Shown here piece after piece: positions 18,558 to 26,784 of a stretch of 64,000 bases of DNA (the stretch's first letter is position 1; each line of letters begins with the position of its first letter). The notes below the pieces were generated by a model, which was not told where the DNA came from, made no database searches, and saw only the letters and a list, made by a program, of their open reading frames with translations. The DNA is taken from the NCBI GenBank assembly GCA_014804365.1, contig JAAUZX010000024.1:19470-83469 (forward strand). Reading direction: 5' to 3'. This DNA comes from Lachnospiraceae bacterium (GTDB taxonomy: Bacteria > Bacillota > Clostridia > Lachnospirales > Lachnospiraceae). The position numbers and the translations under genes are program-made.

Positions 18558-19733
18558 ATGAAATGTACACTGATGAACAAAAATGTGCCGGTCGTGGATT
18601 TGGAGCTTGATGATGACACGGCAGCAATTATCAGAGTATTAGAGCCGCTGGATCTAAAGTATCTTCCGGTCGGCATTGGTACCGGAACGGGAAGCCCCAA
18701 TAAAAGGGATTTAAATGAATGGTGGTATGGCAGGGCAATTCCGGCAAGTCGTTCCGGAATACGGTCTGCGCTTGAGAAGATGAACGTGAACCGGCCGGAA
18801 CAGCTTTTGATGAAATGCTATGGGTTAAGCCTGTCAGACCAATATTGGATGAAACCGGCGGACAGTGAATTAGCGTGGTCCGCAGTTAATTTTTTTGAGA
18901 ATAAATTTTCGGATGATGTAGGAAATATTCTGTTTGAACAACCGGTGAATGGTCAGGGATTAGATATGATGTCACCGTGTAATACATCGGACGGATGGTT
19001 AAAAAAGAAATGGAAGATCGTAAATGGGAAGAGATGTTTGATCAAGGCTGGAAGCAATCCTTATATGCAGGAGCCGTTAAATGAGGTTGTGGCTACAAAG
19101 CTGCACCGGAGATTAGGATGTCGGAATTACGTGAGTTATACCCTGTTATGGGAAAACGGGGTTCCGTATAGTGTATGTGAAGATTTTATCAATACAGACA
19201 CGGAATTGGTGAGTGCGGTAAGCATAAACCGAAGCCTGAAAAAAAGCAGCCGGAATTCTGCATATGAACATTTTATACAGGCATGCAGTCAGTTAGGCAT
19301 TCCATGCATGAGAGAGTTTCTTGACTATTTGTTGGTGTTCGACTATCTGCTGGCAAATACCGACCGCCATTTCGGTAATTTCGGAGCGGTGCGAAATGTC
19401 AATACATTGGAGTGGATAGGGCCGGCACCCGTATTTGACAGCGGAACAAGTCTATGGCACGATAAGCTGACAAGGAATATTAATGGTTATGATCCTGTGG
19501 AAACAAAACCTTTTTATGCAGATGCCGGCAGGCAGATGAAACTTGTATCAGATTATAGCTGGATACCGTTTGAACAGCTTAAAATGCTGGAGGATGATAT
19601 CCGCGATGTATTTGCTTCTTCCGAATATATGGATGAAGAGCGCATAGAAGCCATAGTAAATGCGGTGAACATACGGATAGAGGAATTACAGGATATGGCT
19701 GTGGAGCGCGGGAAACATCTCTCGGCACGTTAA
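18558..19733 (+). CDS. HipA-like protein kinase
   Basis: 391 aa from the ATG behind GAGGTGA; the 23 extra codons in the ORF track lie before the ribosome binding site. The HipA C-terminal kinase core is visible: DYLLANTDRHFGNFG near 265-280, with catalytic Asp and Asn, then FDSGTSLW as the metal-binding motif. HipA toxins phosphorylate aminoacyl-tRNA synthetases or other targets and halt growth. The usual HipA N-terminal domain and a HipB antitoxin are not seen, so this is an orphan kinase of the CtkA/HipA-like group. It ends 8 bases before the lysR repeat and its 3' end overlaps lysR convergently. Confidence 0.82.
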   Translation: MKCTLMNKNVPVVDLELDDDTAAIIRVLEPLDLKYLPVGIGTGTGSPNKRDLNEWWYGRAIPASRSGIRSALEKMNVNRPEQLLMKCYGLSLSDQYWMKPADSELAWSAVNFFENKFSDDVGNILFEQPVNGQGLDMMSPCNTSDGWLKKKWKIVNGKRCLIKAGSNPYMQEPLNEVVATKLHRRLGCRNYVSYTLLWENGVPYSVCEDFINTDTELVSAVSINRSLKKSSRNSAYEHFIQACSQLGIPCMREFLDYLLVFDYLLANTDRHFGNFGAVRNVNTLEWIGPAPVFDSGTSLWHDKLTRNINGYDPVETKPFYADAGRQMKLVSDYSWIPFEQLKMLEDDIRDVFASSEYMDEERIEAIVNAVNIRIEELQDMAVERGKHLSAR

Positions 19734-20585
19734 CAGGAATTTTTCGGCAGCCTTCGTGAATACCTGATATTTTTTCCAGACAAGGCTCATCCCGGCTTCC
19801 ATCTGCGGTGCAAGCGGGCGGAAGCAGAGGCTGCTTTCACCTGAAACATTTATGATCTTATCGAAACAGACGGCATATCCCATGCCTTCATCCACCATGA
19901 GCGAGCCGTTGTAAAGAAGGTTATACGTTGCCACAATATTCAGTTTTTCCATGTCACAATGAAAGAGCCTGTGAAAATCCGAGTCATGAACCATTTGTCT
20001 GGACAGGATCAGAGGTTGATTCATCAGATCCTGCGGCGTAATTGTTTCTTTGACGGCGAGCGGGGAATCACGCCGCATTAAGACGCCGAAGCTGTCTTTG
20101 TAGGGAATTTTTATAGATTCGTATTTTGATGTATCAATCTCTCCGAGTAAGAGACCGAAGTCGATCAGACCCTTATCCATTTCTTCTGCAACAGTGGTTC
20201 TGTCCCCGCTCACGATATGGAAGTGGACCAGCGGGTATTCACTCTGTACTTTCTGAGCCGCTTTTGTAAGCAGTCTGACACCGTCTGTTTCTCCTGCGCC
20301 GATCGTGATATCACCGGCAACGGTTTCATCCGATAAAGAAATCTCGTCTTCTGCTTTTTTCACAAGCTCCATGATTTCTTCTGCACGTTTACGCAGGATC
20401 ATGCCTTCCTCCGTCAAGGTGACGCGGCGGTTTCCGCGGATAAAAAGCTGTTTGCCCAATTCATCTTCCATTTCCTTAAGCTGTCTGGAAAGCGTAGGCT
20501 GCGAAAGATGTAAGGATTCGGCCGCTCCCGAAATGCTCTGTTCTCTTGTGACTGCGAGAAAATATTGTAAAACTCTGAGTTCCAT
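19686..20585 (-). CDS. LysR-family transcriptional regulator
   Basis: 299 aa from the ATG that follows AAGGAG; the upstream 30 codons lie in the promoter. The N-terminal winged helix is canonical (MELRVLQYFLAVTREQSISGAAESLHLSQPTLSRQL), followed by the LysR substrate-binding domain. The last residues (after TKAAEKFL) are encoded by the antisense of the HipA-like gene's 3' end, so the natural C-terminus was replaced when the island inserted. The inducer is unknown. The divergent neighbour is a small MerR-C-like protein gene with DUF3737 behind it, a possible target operon. Confidence 0.92.
   Translation of the reverse strand: MELRVLQYFLAVTREQSISGAAESLHLSQPTLSRQLKEMEDELGKQLFIRGNRRVTLTEEGMILRKRAEEIMELVKKAEDEISLSDETVAGDITIGAGETDGVRLLTKAAQKVQSEYPLVHFHIVSGDRTTVAEEMDKGLIDFGLLLGEIDTSKYESIKIPYKDSFGVLMRRDSPLAVKETITPQDLMNQPLILSRQMVHDSDFHRLFHCDMEKLNIVATYNLLYNGSLMVDEGMGYAVCFDKIINVSGESSLCFRPLAPQMEAGMSLVWKKYQVFTKAAEKFLLTCREMFPALHSHIL
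19742..19841 (-). repeat. lysR 3' end, right copy of the 100-bp direct repeat
   Basis: The segment of lysR that is duplicated at 11221-11320. The two copies frame about 8.4 kb holding the XRE/DUF2975 pair, the NACHT gene and the HipA-like gene. Confidence 0.85.
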
Positions 20586-20635
20586 GAAAATCTCCTTTTT
20601 AGTACAATAAAACGATTTGCAAAACCGCGTGGTAT

Positions 20636-20675
20636 TTGACAGATACAGCGTACTATGAATAGATATACCTGTCAA
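20636..20675. promoter_or_regulatory. overlapping divergent promoters between lysR and the small downstream gene
   Basis: Plus strand: TTGACA (20636-20641), 18 bases, TAGATA. Minus strand: TTGACA (complement of 20670-20675), 17 bases, TACGCT. The two promoters overlap face to face, the usual setting in which a LysR protein represses itself and activates its neighbour. Confidence 0.5.
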
Positions 20676-20869
20676 GCATAGATGAATATATAATATAAGT
20701 ATTTGCTATTATGCAAGTCTCCTTGTTATAATCAAATAAGTAAAAGTATATGATAACATTTTCTGATGGAAAGACCCCGAAAATAACCTGTATTTGAGAG
20801 GTTGGATGTACAAGAGATTCTGACCGGCAGCACAGGATATTGACAATAGACAAGAAAAGGGATGGGACG

Positions 20870-21166
20870 ATGGGAAGTGGAAGTTTTGGAGGAAAATTAT
20901 ATCCGCATAATGAATGGATGGTCTCCTGTGCGGATAAAGAGAGCAGTTATGATGAGGCCATTATTCAGAATTTAATGGACGCGGGATGCGACAAGACTGT
21001 CATTACAGCGTTTGTAGAGGATATCCATGCAGAAAAGATAGCAGAGGGGCTGAAACTGTTAGCGGTGCACCGGAGATCTTTATTGGATGAACTGCATAAA
21101 GAACAGAAACGGATAGACTGCCTCGATTATCTGGTATACAAAATGGAAAAGTTGCAGAAAAATTGA
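20870..21166 (+). CDS. small conserved protein resembling a MerR-type C-terminal coil
   Basis: 98 aa from ATG 20870; the ORF track begins ten codons earlier at a TTG. The Gly-rich start (GSGSFGG) leads into two helices; the second (LLDELHKEQKRIDCLDYLVYKMEK) looks like the dimerisation helix of MerR regulators, but there is no DNA-binding domain. It precedes the DUF3737 gene by 26 bases, and the two probably form an operon under LysR control. Exact function unknown. Confidence 0.6.
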   Translation: MGSGSFGGKLYPHNEWMVSCADKESSYDEAIIQNLMDAGCDKTVITAFVEDIHAEKIAEGLKLLAVHRRSLLDELHKEQKRIDCLDYLVYKMEKLQKN

Positions 21167-21192
21167 TATAATATAAAAAAGGAGTTGATTTG

Positions 21193-22044
21193 ATGAAAAC
21201 GATAGAAAACCAAACTTTTGATATGGAACGTGCTTTATACGGAAGCAGGGGCATTACACTGAATGGCTGTGCTTTTGACGGGCCGGCGGACGGTGAGAGT
21301 GCTTTGAAAGAAAGTGAGGATATTAGTGTTTCAAACTGTTTTTTCAATCTCAGATATCCGTTCTGGCACGATAACGGACTTAACGTTGCGAATTCGGAAA
21401 TGACAGAGCTTTGCCGCGCGGCGCTGTGGTATTCTCATGACATTGAGATCACGGACACGAAGCTTCACGGGATCAAGGCATTGCGGGAATGCAGCAGGGT
21501 GAAAATGCGTGGATGTGATATCATTTCACCGGAGTTCGGATGGTCGGTGCAGGATATCGCGATGGAAGACTGTACGGTGCAGAGCGAATATTTCATGATG
21601 CGTTCTGATCGGCTTAATTTTACAAATGTGCAGTTAAAAGGAAAATATTCTTTCCAGTATATTCAGGATTCTGTGTTTGAGAATTGCAATTTCGATACGA
21701 AAGATGCCTTTTGGCATGCTAAGAATGTAACTGTCCGTAACAGTGTTGTCAAAGGTGAATACCTTGCATGGTACTGTGAAAACGTTACATTTGAGAATTG
21801 CAGGATCATCGGAACGCAGCCTCTGTGCTACTGCAAGAATTTAAGGCTCATAAACTGTGAAATGATTGATACGGATCTGAGTTTTGAGAAATCGGATGTG
21901 GAGGCAACGATTACTACGCCGGTAGTGAGTATTAAAAATCCGTTATCCGGTCACATTTATGTACCATGCGTGGAGGAAATCATCCGCGATGATCAGGAGG
22001 CTAAGGGTGAGATTGTGGTACAGAAGCGGTGCAATTGTGCATGA
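21193..22044 (+). CDS. DUF3737 family right-handed beta-helix protein
   Basis: 284-residue frame (283 from the preferred ATG) with GGAG about 8 bases upstream. The whole chain consists of short repeating strands with the pattern V-x-N-C/S (examples: VKMRGCDI, VTVRNSVV, VTFENCRI), typical of a right-handed beta-helix. DUF3737 proteins are common in gut Firmicutes and are often next to LysR regulators. They have no proven activity. No signal peptide is seen, so it is cytoplasmic. Confidence 0.85.
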   Translation: MKTIENQTFDMERALYGSRGITLNGCAFDGPADGESALKESEDISVSNCFFNLRYPFWHDNGLNVANSEMTELCRAALWYSHDIEITDTKLHGIKALRECSRVKMRGCDIISPEFGWSVQDIAMEDCTVQSEYFMMRSDRLNFTNVQLKGKYSFQYIQDSVFENCNFDTKDAFWHAKNVTVRNSVVKGEYLAWYCENVTFENCRIIGTQPLCYCKNLRLINCEMIDTDLSFEKSDVEATITTPVVSIKNPLSGHIYVPCVEEIIRDDQEAKGEIVVQKRCNCA

Positions 22045-22089
22045 GGCTTCCGGTTACTGGGATTTTTGACCCGATAGGAGAAAGTGAAA

Positions 22090-22968
22090 ATGTACGAATT
22101 GGTACAGGTCAGTGAAAAGTGCTATTATATAAATTGTCCAGCGAAGATAGGAGTTTATGCAGCGGATCAGGATCATGTGTATCTGATCGACAGCGGTAAT
22201 GATAAGGATGCGGGGAGGAAGGTCAGACAGATTCTGGAGCGGAATGGCTGGCGCCTCGCCGCCATATTGAATACCCATTCCAATGCAGATCATATCGGCG
22301 GAAACCGTTATCTGCAGGGGCAGACGGGATGTAAGATTTATTCCGCAGGTATCGAGGCCGCTTTCACAAAATACCCTATACTGGAGCCGTCCTTTCTTTA
22401 CGGCGGTTATCCGTGTAAGGACTTACGGCATAAGTTTCTGATGGCGCAGGAAAGTGATGTGACGGACTTTACAGATGAAGGATTCCCGAAGGAAATAGAA
22501 GTGATACCGCTGCCGGGACATTTCTTTGATATGGTTGGTTTTCGTATGCCGGACGGAGTAGTGTTCCTTGCGGACTGCATAAGCAGCAGGGAAACGCTGG
22601 AGAAGTATGCTGTTTCTTTTATCTATGACGTAGGCGCTTATTTGGAAACGCTGGATAAGGTGGAGGGAATGGAAGCCGTCATGTTTGTTCCGGCCCATGC
22701 GGAAGCATCTGTGGATCTGAAGGAACTTGTCCGTTACAACAGAGATAAGGTGCATGAGGTAGCGGACAGGATTCTGTCTATCTGTGAAAAGCCGCAGCAT
22801 TTTGAGAAGATTTTGCAGGAAGTGTTTAAAGGATACGGGCTTTCCATGAATTTTGAGCAGTATGTGCTGGTGGGCAGCACGGTGCGCTCCTATCTTTCGT
22901 GGCTGAAGGATACCGGGAAATTAGCGGTTACCATTCAGGACAGTATGCTGTTGTGGCAGAGAGCGTAA
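22090..22968 (+). CDS. MBL-fold metallo-hydrolase
   Basis: 292 aa from the ATG behind AGGAG. The metal motif reads THSNADHIGG, with Asn where most family members have the second His (HxHxDH). The downstream ligands are LPGHFFDM (His), FLADC (Asp) and PAHAE (His). The fold covers glyoxalase II-like and other thioester or phosphoester hydrolases; the substrate cannot be named. The C-terminal 80 residues (after DLKELVRYNRDKVHEVADRIL) form a helical extension resembling a winged helix. It follows DUF3737 after 45 bases and may share its transcript. Confidence 0.85.
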   Translation: MYELVQVSEKCYYINCPAKIGVYAADQDHVYLIDSGNDKDAGRKVRQILERNGWRLAAILNTHSNADHIGGNRYLQGQTGCKIYSAGIEAAFTKYPILEPSFLYGGYPCKDLRHKFLMAQESDVTDFTDEGFPKEIEVIPLPGHFFDMVGFRMPDGVVFLADCISSRETLEKYAVSFIYDVGAYLETLDKVEGMEAVMFVPAHAEASVDLKELVRYNRDKVHEVADRILSICEKPQHFEKILQEVFKGYGLSMNFEQYVLVGSTVRSYLSWLKDTGKLAVTIQDSMLLWQRA

Positions 22969-23004
22969 TTAACGCGAAACTGAAATATGCGGGAGAAGAC
23001 AGTA

Positions 23005-23643
23005 ATGAGTGTATCTGTTACAGAATATATAGATTCGTTTATCGTAGATGTTAATAATACGATAAACTGGAAATATTTGAAAAGCCGCAGGGTGTTGAAA
23101 AAGGAAATAAATGATATTGTTTTTCAAGTTGACTTTTACTCATCTAAATTTAACAGTACCGGTTCGCGGATTGAAATAAAAAGTGAATGTAGGGTTTGGT
23201 GCAGGAAATATGATAAGTCGCTTACTGTAAAAAGCGGAATTGCAGATATTGCATTTATGGAGGATAAAGGCTGCTGGTGGGATATTAGGGACGCGGATAA
23301 CAGAAATACGGTATTACATTCTCTGCTACAAGAAATCAACGCTAAAGTGATTCGGTTTACAATGAAAATGGAAAATGATTTTAAGAGCGGGCTGCTTAAT
23401 CTTATATGTGATTACGGGTTTAGTGCATACTCCAATTCGATGCAATACATTGATGAGACATTTGGGAGGGAAGAAGTATTAGCGGCTGCGAACGAATACA
23501 TGAAAAACATGTCGGTGTCAGAACAGAAGATGATCGGAAGATTTATGAATGGAGAAAATGATTTGGTAAACGAGAGAAATTTGCGTTATATGATTGATTA
23601 CCATCTGATTGACACTAAGGATCAAATTTTAGCTGGAGACTAA
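23005..23643 (+). CDS. hypothetical protein (212 aa)
   Basis: Start chosen at the ATG 9 bases after GGGAG; the ATG six codons earlier has no ribosome binding site. The first half looks like an alpha/beta domain (KKEINDIVFQVDFYSSKF, IEIKSECRVWCRKYDK); the second is helical. No motif, signal or membrane helix is visible and I do not recognise the family. It stands between the MBL hydrolase and the toxin-antitoxin pair and may be accessory DNA. Confidence 0.6.
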   Translation: MSVSVTEYIDSFIVDVNNTINWKYLKSRRVLKKEINDIVFQVDFYSSKFNSTGSRIEIKSECRVWCRKYDKSLTVKSGIADIAFMEDKGCWWDIRDADNRNTVLHSLLQEINAKVIRFTMKMENDFKSGLLNLICDYGFSAYSNSMQYIDETFGREEVLAAANEYMKNMSVSEQKMIGRFMNGENDLVNERNLRYMIDYHLIDTKDQILAGD

Positions 23644-23767
23644 TGTAAAGGCGGTTTATTTCGGAAGATGAATATGAATGTGGTAAATTTTGATGAAGAT
23701 TTTAATGAAAATATTGCATATAATACTAGCATGACATATAATTGGAGTAGAGAAGGAGGCTGATGCC

Positions 23768-24118
23768 ATGCATGCGACTTTATTGGACTTAACAGAAAGA
23801 CTTGTTCCGATCTCAGATTTCAGTCAGGGAAAAGCTGGAAAAATTTTTAACGATGTAGCAGAAAACAATAATGAATATATTATCTTGAAAAATAATCAAC
23901 CGACTGCTGTATTATTATCTATAAAAGAATATAGGGATACACAGGAAAAAGTTTCTAAGCTGGAAAAGCTGTTGGAAAAAATTGAAAATATCAGATTACT
24001 TAAGCTTGCGGAAAGCAGAGCAGATGATAATACCACTTCTTTCGAAACGTTTGTAAATGAGCAAGGTTTTTCGATGGAAGAATTGGAAGAATTGTCTGAA
24101 AGTGTGGAGTTGGATTAA
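23768..24118 (+). CDS. Phd/YefM-family antitoxin
   Basis: 116 aa. The N-terminal 60 residues have the Phd/YefM fold pattern (LVPISDFSQGKAGKIFNDV, YIILKNNQPTAVLLSIKEY), which binds its own promoter. The C-terminal part is a charged helix that would wrap the toxin. AAGGAGG lies 9 bases before the ATG. The stop codon TAA shares its last base with the ATG of the toxin, so the two are translationally coupled. A -10-like TATAAT at 23719-23724 is a possible promoter element. Confidence 0.88.
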   Translation: MHATLLDLTERLVPISDFSQGKAGKIFNDVAENNNEYIILKNNQPTAVLLSIKEYRDTQEKVSKLEKLLEKIENIRLLKLAESRADDNTTSFETFVNEQGFSMEELEELSESVELD

Positions 24119-24474
24119 TGGCATGGGGTATACGAATAACGGATGAAGCCAAGAAAGACTTTAGTAAAATACAAGGAAGTATACGAAAGCAGGTATTATC
24201 AGGTATCATAAAAGTATCAAAAGCACCATTACCAAGTCCAAACGGCTATAGAAAACCTTTAGGAAATAAAAAAGGTAATAATTTAACAGGATTCTTTAAA
24301 ATTAAATATCGTGGAATTGGAATAAGGGTAGTATATACATTAGTAATCGATAAAATGATAATGAATATTATGGTAATTTCACAAAGAGATGATAATTACT
24401 GCTATGATTTAGCAGCAAAGTTATATGATAAGTACGGTGATGAAGTTTTTAAAGATGTATTTGAAGAATTTTAG
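24118..24474 (+). CDS. RelE/ParE-superfamily toxin
   Basis: 118 aa, basic. The ParE/RelE pattern is visible: RITDEAKKDFSKIQGSIRKQV, then GIRVVYTLVIDKMIMNIMVISQRDD, the central strands that form the active face. The length is slightly above the usual 90-100 aa. The toxin would either cut ribosome-bound mRNA (RelE) or poison gyrase (ParE); sequence alone does not decide. It directly follows its antitoxin. Confidence 0.86.
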   Translation: MAWGIRITDEAKKDFSKIQGSIRKQVLSGIIKVSKAPLPSPNGYRKPLGNKKGNNLTGFFKIKYRGIGIRVVYTLVIDKMIMNIMVISQRDDNYCYDLAAKLYDKYGDEVFKDVFEEF

Positions 24475-24497
24475 CTGTAAATGAAATATCGTGAATC

Positions 24498-24526
24498 TTG
24501 ACATTCCCGATCTTTCGTGATACTAT
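24498..24526 (+). promoter_or_regulatory. sigma-A promoter of the nifS-nifU-Rrf2 operon
   Basis: A perfect TTGACA, a 17-base spacer and TACTAT. The palindromic operator begins at the next base. Confidence 0.85.
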
Positions 24527-24553
24527 TTACCTACCTACTTAGTGGGTAGGTAA
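24527..24553. promoter_or_regulatory. palindromic operator, probably for the Rrf2 (IscR-like) regulator
   Basis: TTACCTACC is mirrored perfectly by GGTAGGTAA, and the inner bases extend the symmetry to 12 of 13 positions including a G-T. It covers the expected transcription start immediately after the -10 box, so a bound repressor would block initiation. The Rrf2 gene is the third gene of the same operon, which suggests feedback by Fe-S status. Confidence 0.75.
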
Positions 24554-24578
24554 AACGAAGCTGACAGGGAGGTACATC

Positions 24579-25772
24579 ATGCAAATATATATGGACAACG
24601 CAGCGACAACGAAAATGAGCCGGGCGGCGATCGATGCCATGCTGCCCTATATGGAAGAGATATACGGCAATCCGTCGAGTCTGCATTCTGTGGGACAGCG
24701 GGCCGGAGAAGCGCTTATTGCAGCAAGAGAGCGTATAGCAGGCTGTCTTTCATGTGATCCGGAGGAGATCATCTTTACCTCCGGCGGCAGCGAGGCGGAC
24801 AATCAGGCGATCATATCCGCGGCACGCATCGGAGAGAAGCAGGGGAAGCGGCATATCATTTCCACCGCCTTCGAACATCATGCGGTGCTGCATACGCTGG
24901 ATAGACTGAAGGAACAGGGCTTCGAGATCACGCTTCTTCCCGTACATGAGAATGGACTGGTTACGGCACAGCAGGTAAGTGAAGCGATACGTCCGGATAC
25001 CTGTCTGGTGACGGTTATGTACGCCAACAATGAGATCGGGACGATCCAGCCGATCGCGCAGATCGGTGCGGTATGCCGGGATAAGGGAGTACTGTTCCAC
25101 ACCGATGCGGTACAGGCGGCAGGACATCTGCACATAGATGTCAGGGCGCAGAATATTGATCTGTTGTCTTTATCCGCACACAAGTTCCATGGACCGAAAG
25201 GGATCGGTGCGCTTTATGCGAAGCGGGGTGTCAGGCTTACGAATCTGATCGAGGGCGGTATGCAGGAGAGAGGACGAAGAGCGGGGACGGAAAACATCCC
25301 GGCGATCATGGGCATGGCAGCAGCGCTTACGGAGGCCTGCGGACACATCGATGACAGTGCAGCGAAGATATCCGCGCTGCGGGACCGGTTGATTGCAGGG
25401 CTGTCTGAGATTCCGCATTCCGTTCTGAACGGAGATGGGGAGTACAGGCTGCCCGGTAACGTTAATTTCTGCTTCGAGGGAATAGAGGGAGAATCATTGC
25501 TGCTTCTGTTGGATGATAAAGGGGTATATGCCTCATCAGGCTCCGCATGCACATCCGGTTCGCTGGACCCGAGCCATGTGCTGCTGGCCATCGGCAGACC
25601 CCACGAGATCGCCCACGGCTCCCTGCGGCTGACGCTCTCTGAGGAGACTACCGCAGAAGAAATCGACTATGTGATTCGCGCAGTGAAAGAGACTGTGGAG
25701 TATCTGCGGGGCATATCGCCGGTGTGGCGTGATCTGTTAAACGGTACGAGGCAGTTTGTGACAGCGGAATAG
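24579..25772 (+). CDS. nifS: cysteine desulfurase, NifS/IscS family
   Basis: 397 aa, full length. A PLP enzyme that takes sulfur from cysteine as a persulfide and hands it to the scaffold protein. The PLP lysine lies in SLSAHKFHGPKG near residue 203 and the active Cys in SSGSACTSGSLDPSHVL near 324. The N-terminus MQIYMDNAATTKMS is typical. AGGGAGG lies 8 bases before the ATG. It is followed by the scaffold and an Rrf2 regulator, forming a compact Fe-S cluster assembly operon as in many Clostridia. Confidence 0.96.
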   Translation: MQIYMDNAATTKMSRAAIDAMLPYMEEIYGNPSSLHSVGQRAGEALIAARERIAGCLSCDPEEIIFTSGGSEADNQAIISAARIGEKQGKRHIISTAFEHHAVLHTLDRLKEQGFEITLLPVHENGLVTAQQVSEAIRPDTCLVTVMYANNEIGTIQPIAQIGAVCRDKGVLFHTDAVQAAGHLHIDVRAQNIDLLSLSAHKFHGPKGIGALYAKRGVRLTNLIEGGMQERGRRAGTENIPAIMGMAAALTEACGHIDDSAAKISALRDRLIAGLSEIPHSVLNGDGEYRLPGNVNFCFEGIEGESLLLLLDDKGVYASSGSACTSGSLDPSHVLLAIGRPHEIAHGSLRLTLSEETTAEEIDYVIRAVKETVEYLRGISPVWRDLLNGTRQFVTAE

Positions 25773-25841
25773 TAATGCGTGGCAAATGCAACGCAGGCAT
25801 AATATGTGTAATTATAATATAAGGAAGAAGAGGTATGAAAT

Positions 25842-26276
25842 ATGGCTTTATACAGTGACAAGGTAATGGATCATTTCCGTAATCCCCGCAATGTAGGAGT
25901 GATCGAAGAGGCCGACGGCATCGGAGAGGTGGGGAATGCCAAATGCGGAGATATCATGAAGATTTACCTGAAAATAGACAATGACATCATTACGGATGTG
26001 AAATTTGAGACCTTTGGCTGCGGAAGTGCGATTGCCTCCAGTTCAATGGCGACGGAGTTAATCAAGGGCAAGCCCGTAGCGGAGGCGCTGCAGCTTACCA
26101 ATAAAGCGGTAGCGGAAGCGCTTGACGGGCTGCCGGCGCATAAGCTGCATTGTTCGGTGCTGGCGGAAGAAGCGATCAAATCGGCACTTAAGGACTACTA
26201 TGATAAGAATAATATCGAATATGACCACACGCTGTTTCCTGATTGTGCAAGCTGTGGTCACGGATGCGATATATAA
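25842..26276 (+). CDS. nifU: iron-sulfur cluster scaffold protein, NifU/IscU family
   Basis: 144 aa. The three cluster-binding cysteines are visible in NAKCGDIMKIY, LHCSVLAEEAI and FGCGSAIASSS. The C-terminus carries an extra Cys-rich tail (FPDCASCGHGCDI) found in clostridial members. It receives sulfur from the adjacent desulfurase and passes [2Fe-2S] or [4Fe-4S] clusters on. AAGGAAGAAG precedes the start. The gene is 69 bases after nifS. Confidence 0.95.
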   Translation: MALYSDKVMDHFRNPRNVGVIEEADGIGEVGNAKCGDIMKIYLKIDNDIITDVKFETFGCGSAIASSSMATELIKGKPVAEALQLTNKAVAEALDGLPAHKLHCSVLAEEAIKSALKDYYDKNNIEYDHTLFPDCASCGHGCDI

Positions 26277-26296
26277 GCGGGAAAGGTACGGTTTAT

Positions 26297-26713
26297 ATGA
26301 TGATATCAACGCGAGGAAGATACGCGCTGCGGGTCATGATCGATCTGGCGGAACAGGGTGGGGAGAGTTATATTCCCATGAAGGACGTGGCGGCACGGCA
26401 GGGAATCTCCTTAAAATATCTTGAAAAGATACTGCCTGTTCTGACGAAAAACCATATGATAGAGGGAGTCCAGGGAAAAGGCGGCGGCTGTCGTCTGACA
26501 AGACAACCGTCGGAGTACAGCGTGTGGGAGATCTTAAGGCTTACGGAGGGGGATCTCGCACCGGTGGCGTGTCTGGAGGAGAGCGCGGCGGGGGCCTGCG
26601 GCAGGAGTGCGGAGTGCAGGACGTTTCCGATGTGGCAGAAATTTTATGAAATGATGAATGAATATTTTGACAGTATTACGCTGTCTGATCTTATGCAAAA
26701 GCAGTCACTATGA
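26297..26713 (+). CDS. Rrf2-family (IscR-like) transcriptional regulator
   Basis: 138 aa from ATG 26297; the ORF track frame starts inside nifU. The winged helix is clear (MMISTRGRYALRVMIDLAEQ, then YIPMKDVAARQGISLKYLEKIL). Three cysteines in CLEESAAGACGRSAEC fit the [Fe-S] ligand region of IscR. It probably binds the palindrome at the nifS promoter and represses the operon when clusters are sufficient. Confidence 0.9.
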   Translation: MMISTRGRYALRVMIDLAEQGGESYIPMKDVAARQGISLKYLEKILPVLTKNHMIEGVQGKGGGCRLTRQPSEYSVWEILRLTEGDLAPVACLEESAAGACGRSAECRTFPMWQKFYEMMNEYFDSITLSDLMQKQSL

Positions 26714-26784
26714 TTTGTTTTAATGTTTGTATAATGTAGTTTGTTTGTGTTACGTTTCTCTTACTTTAACGGAAGGAGAGACGA

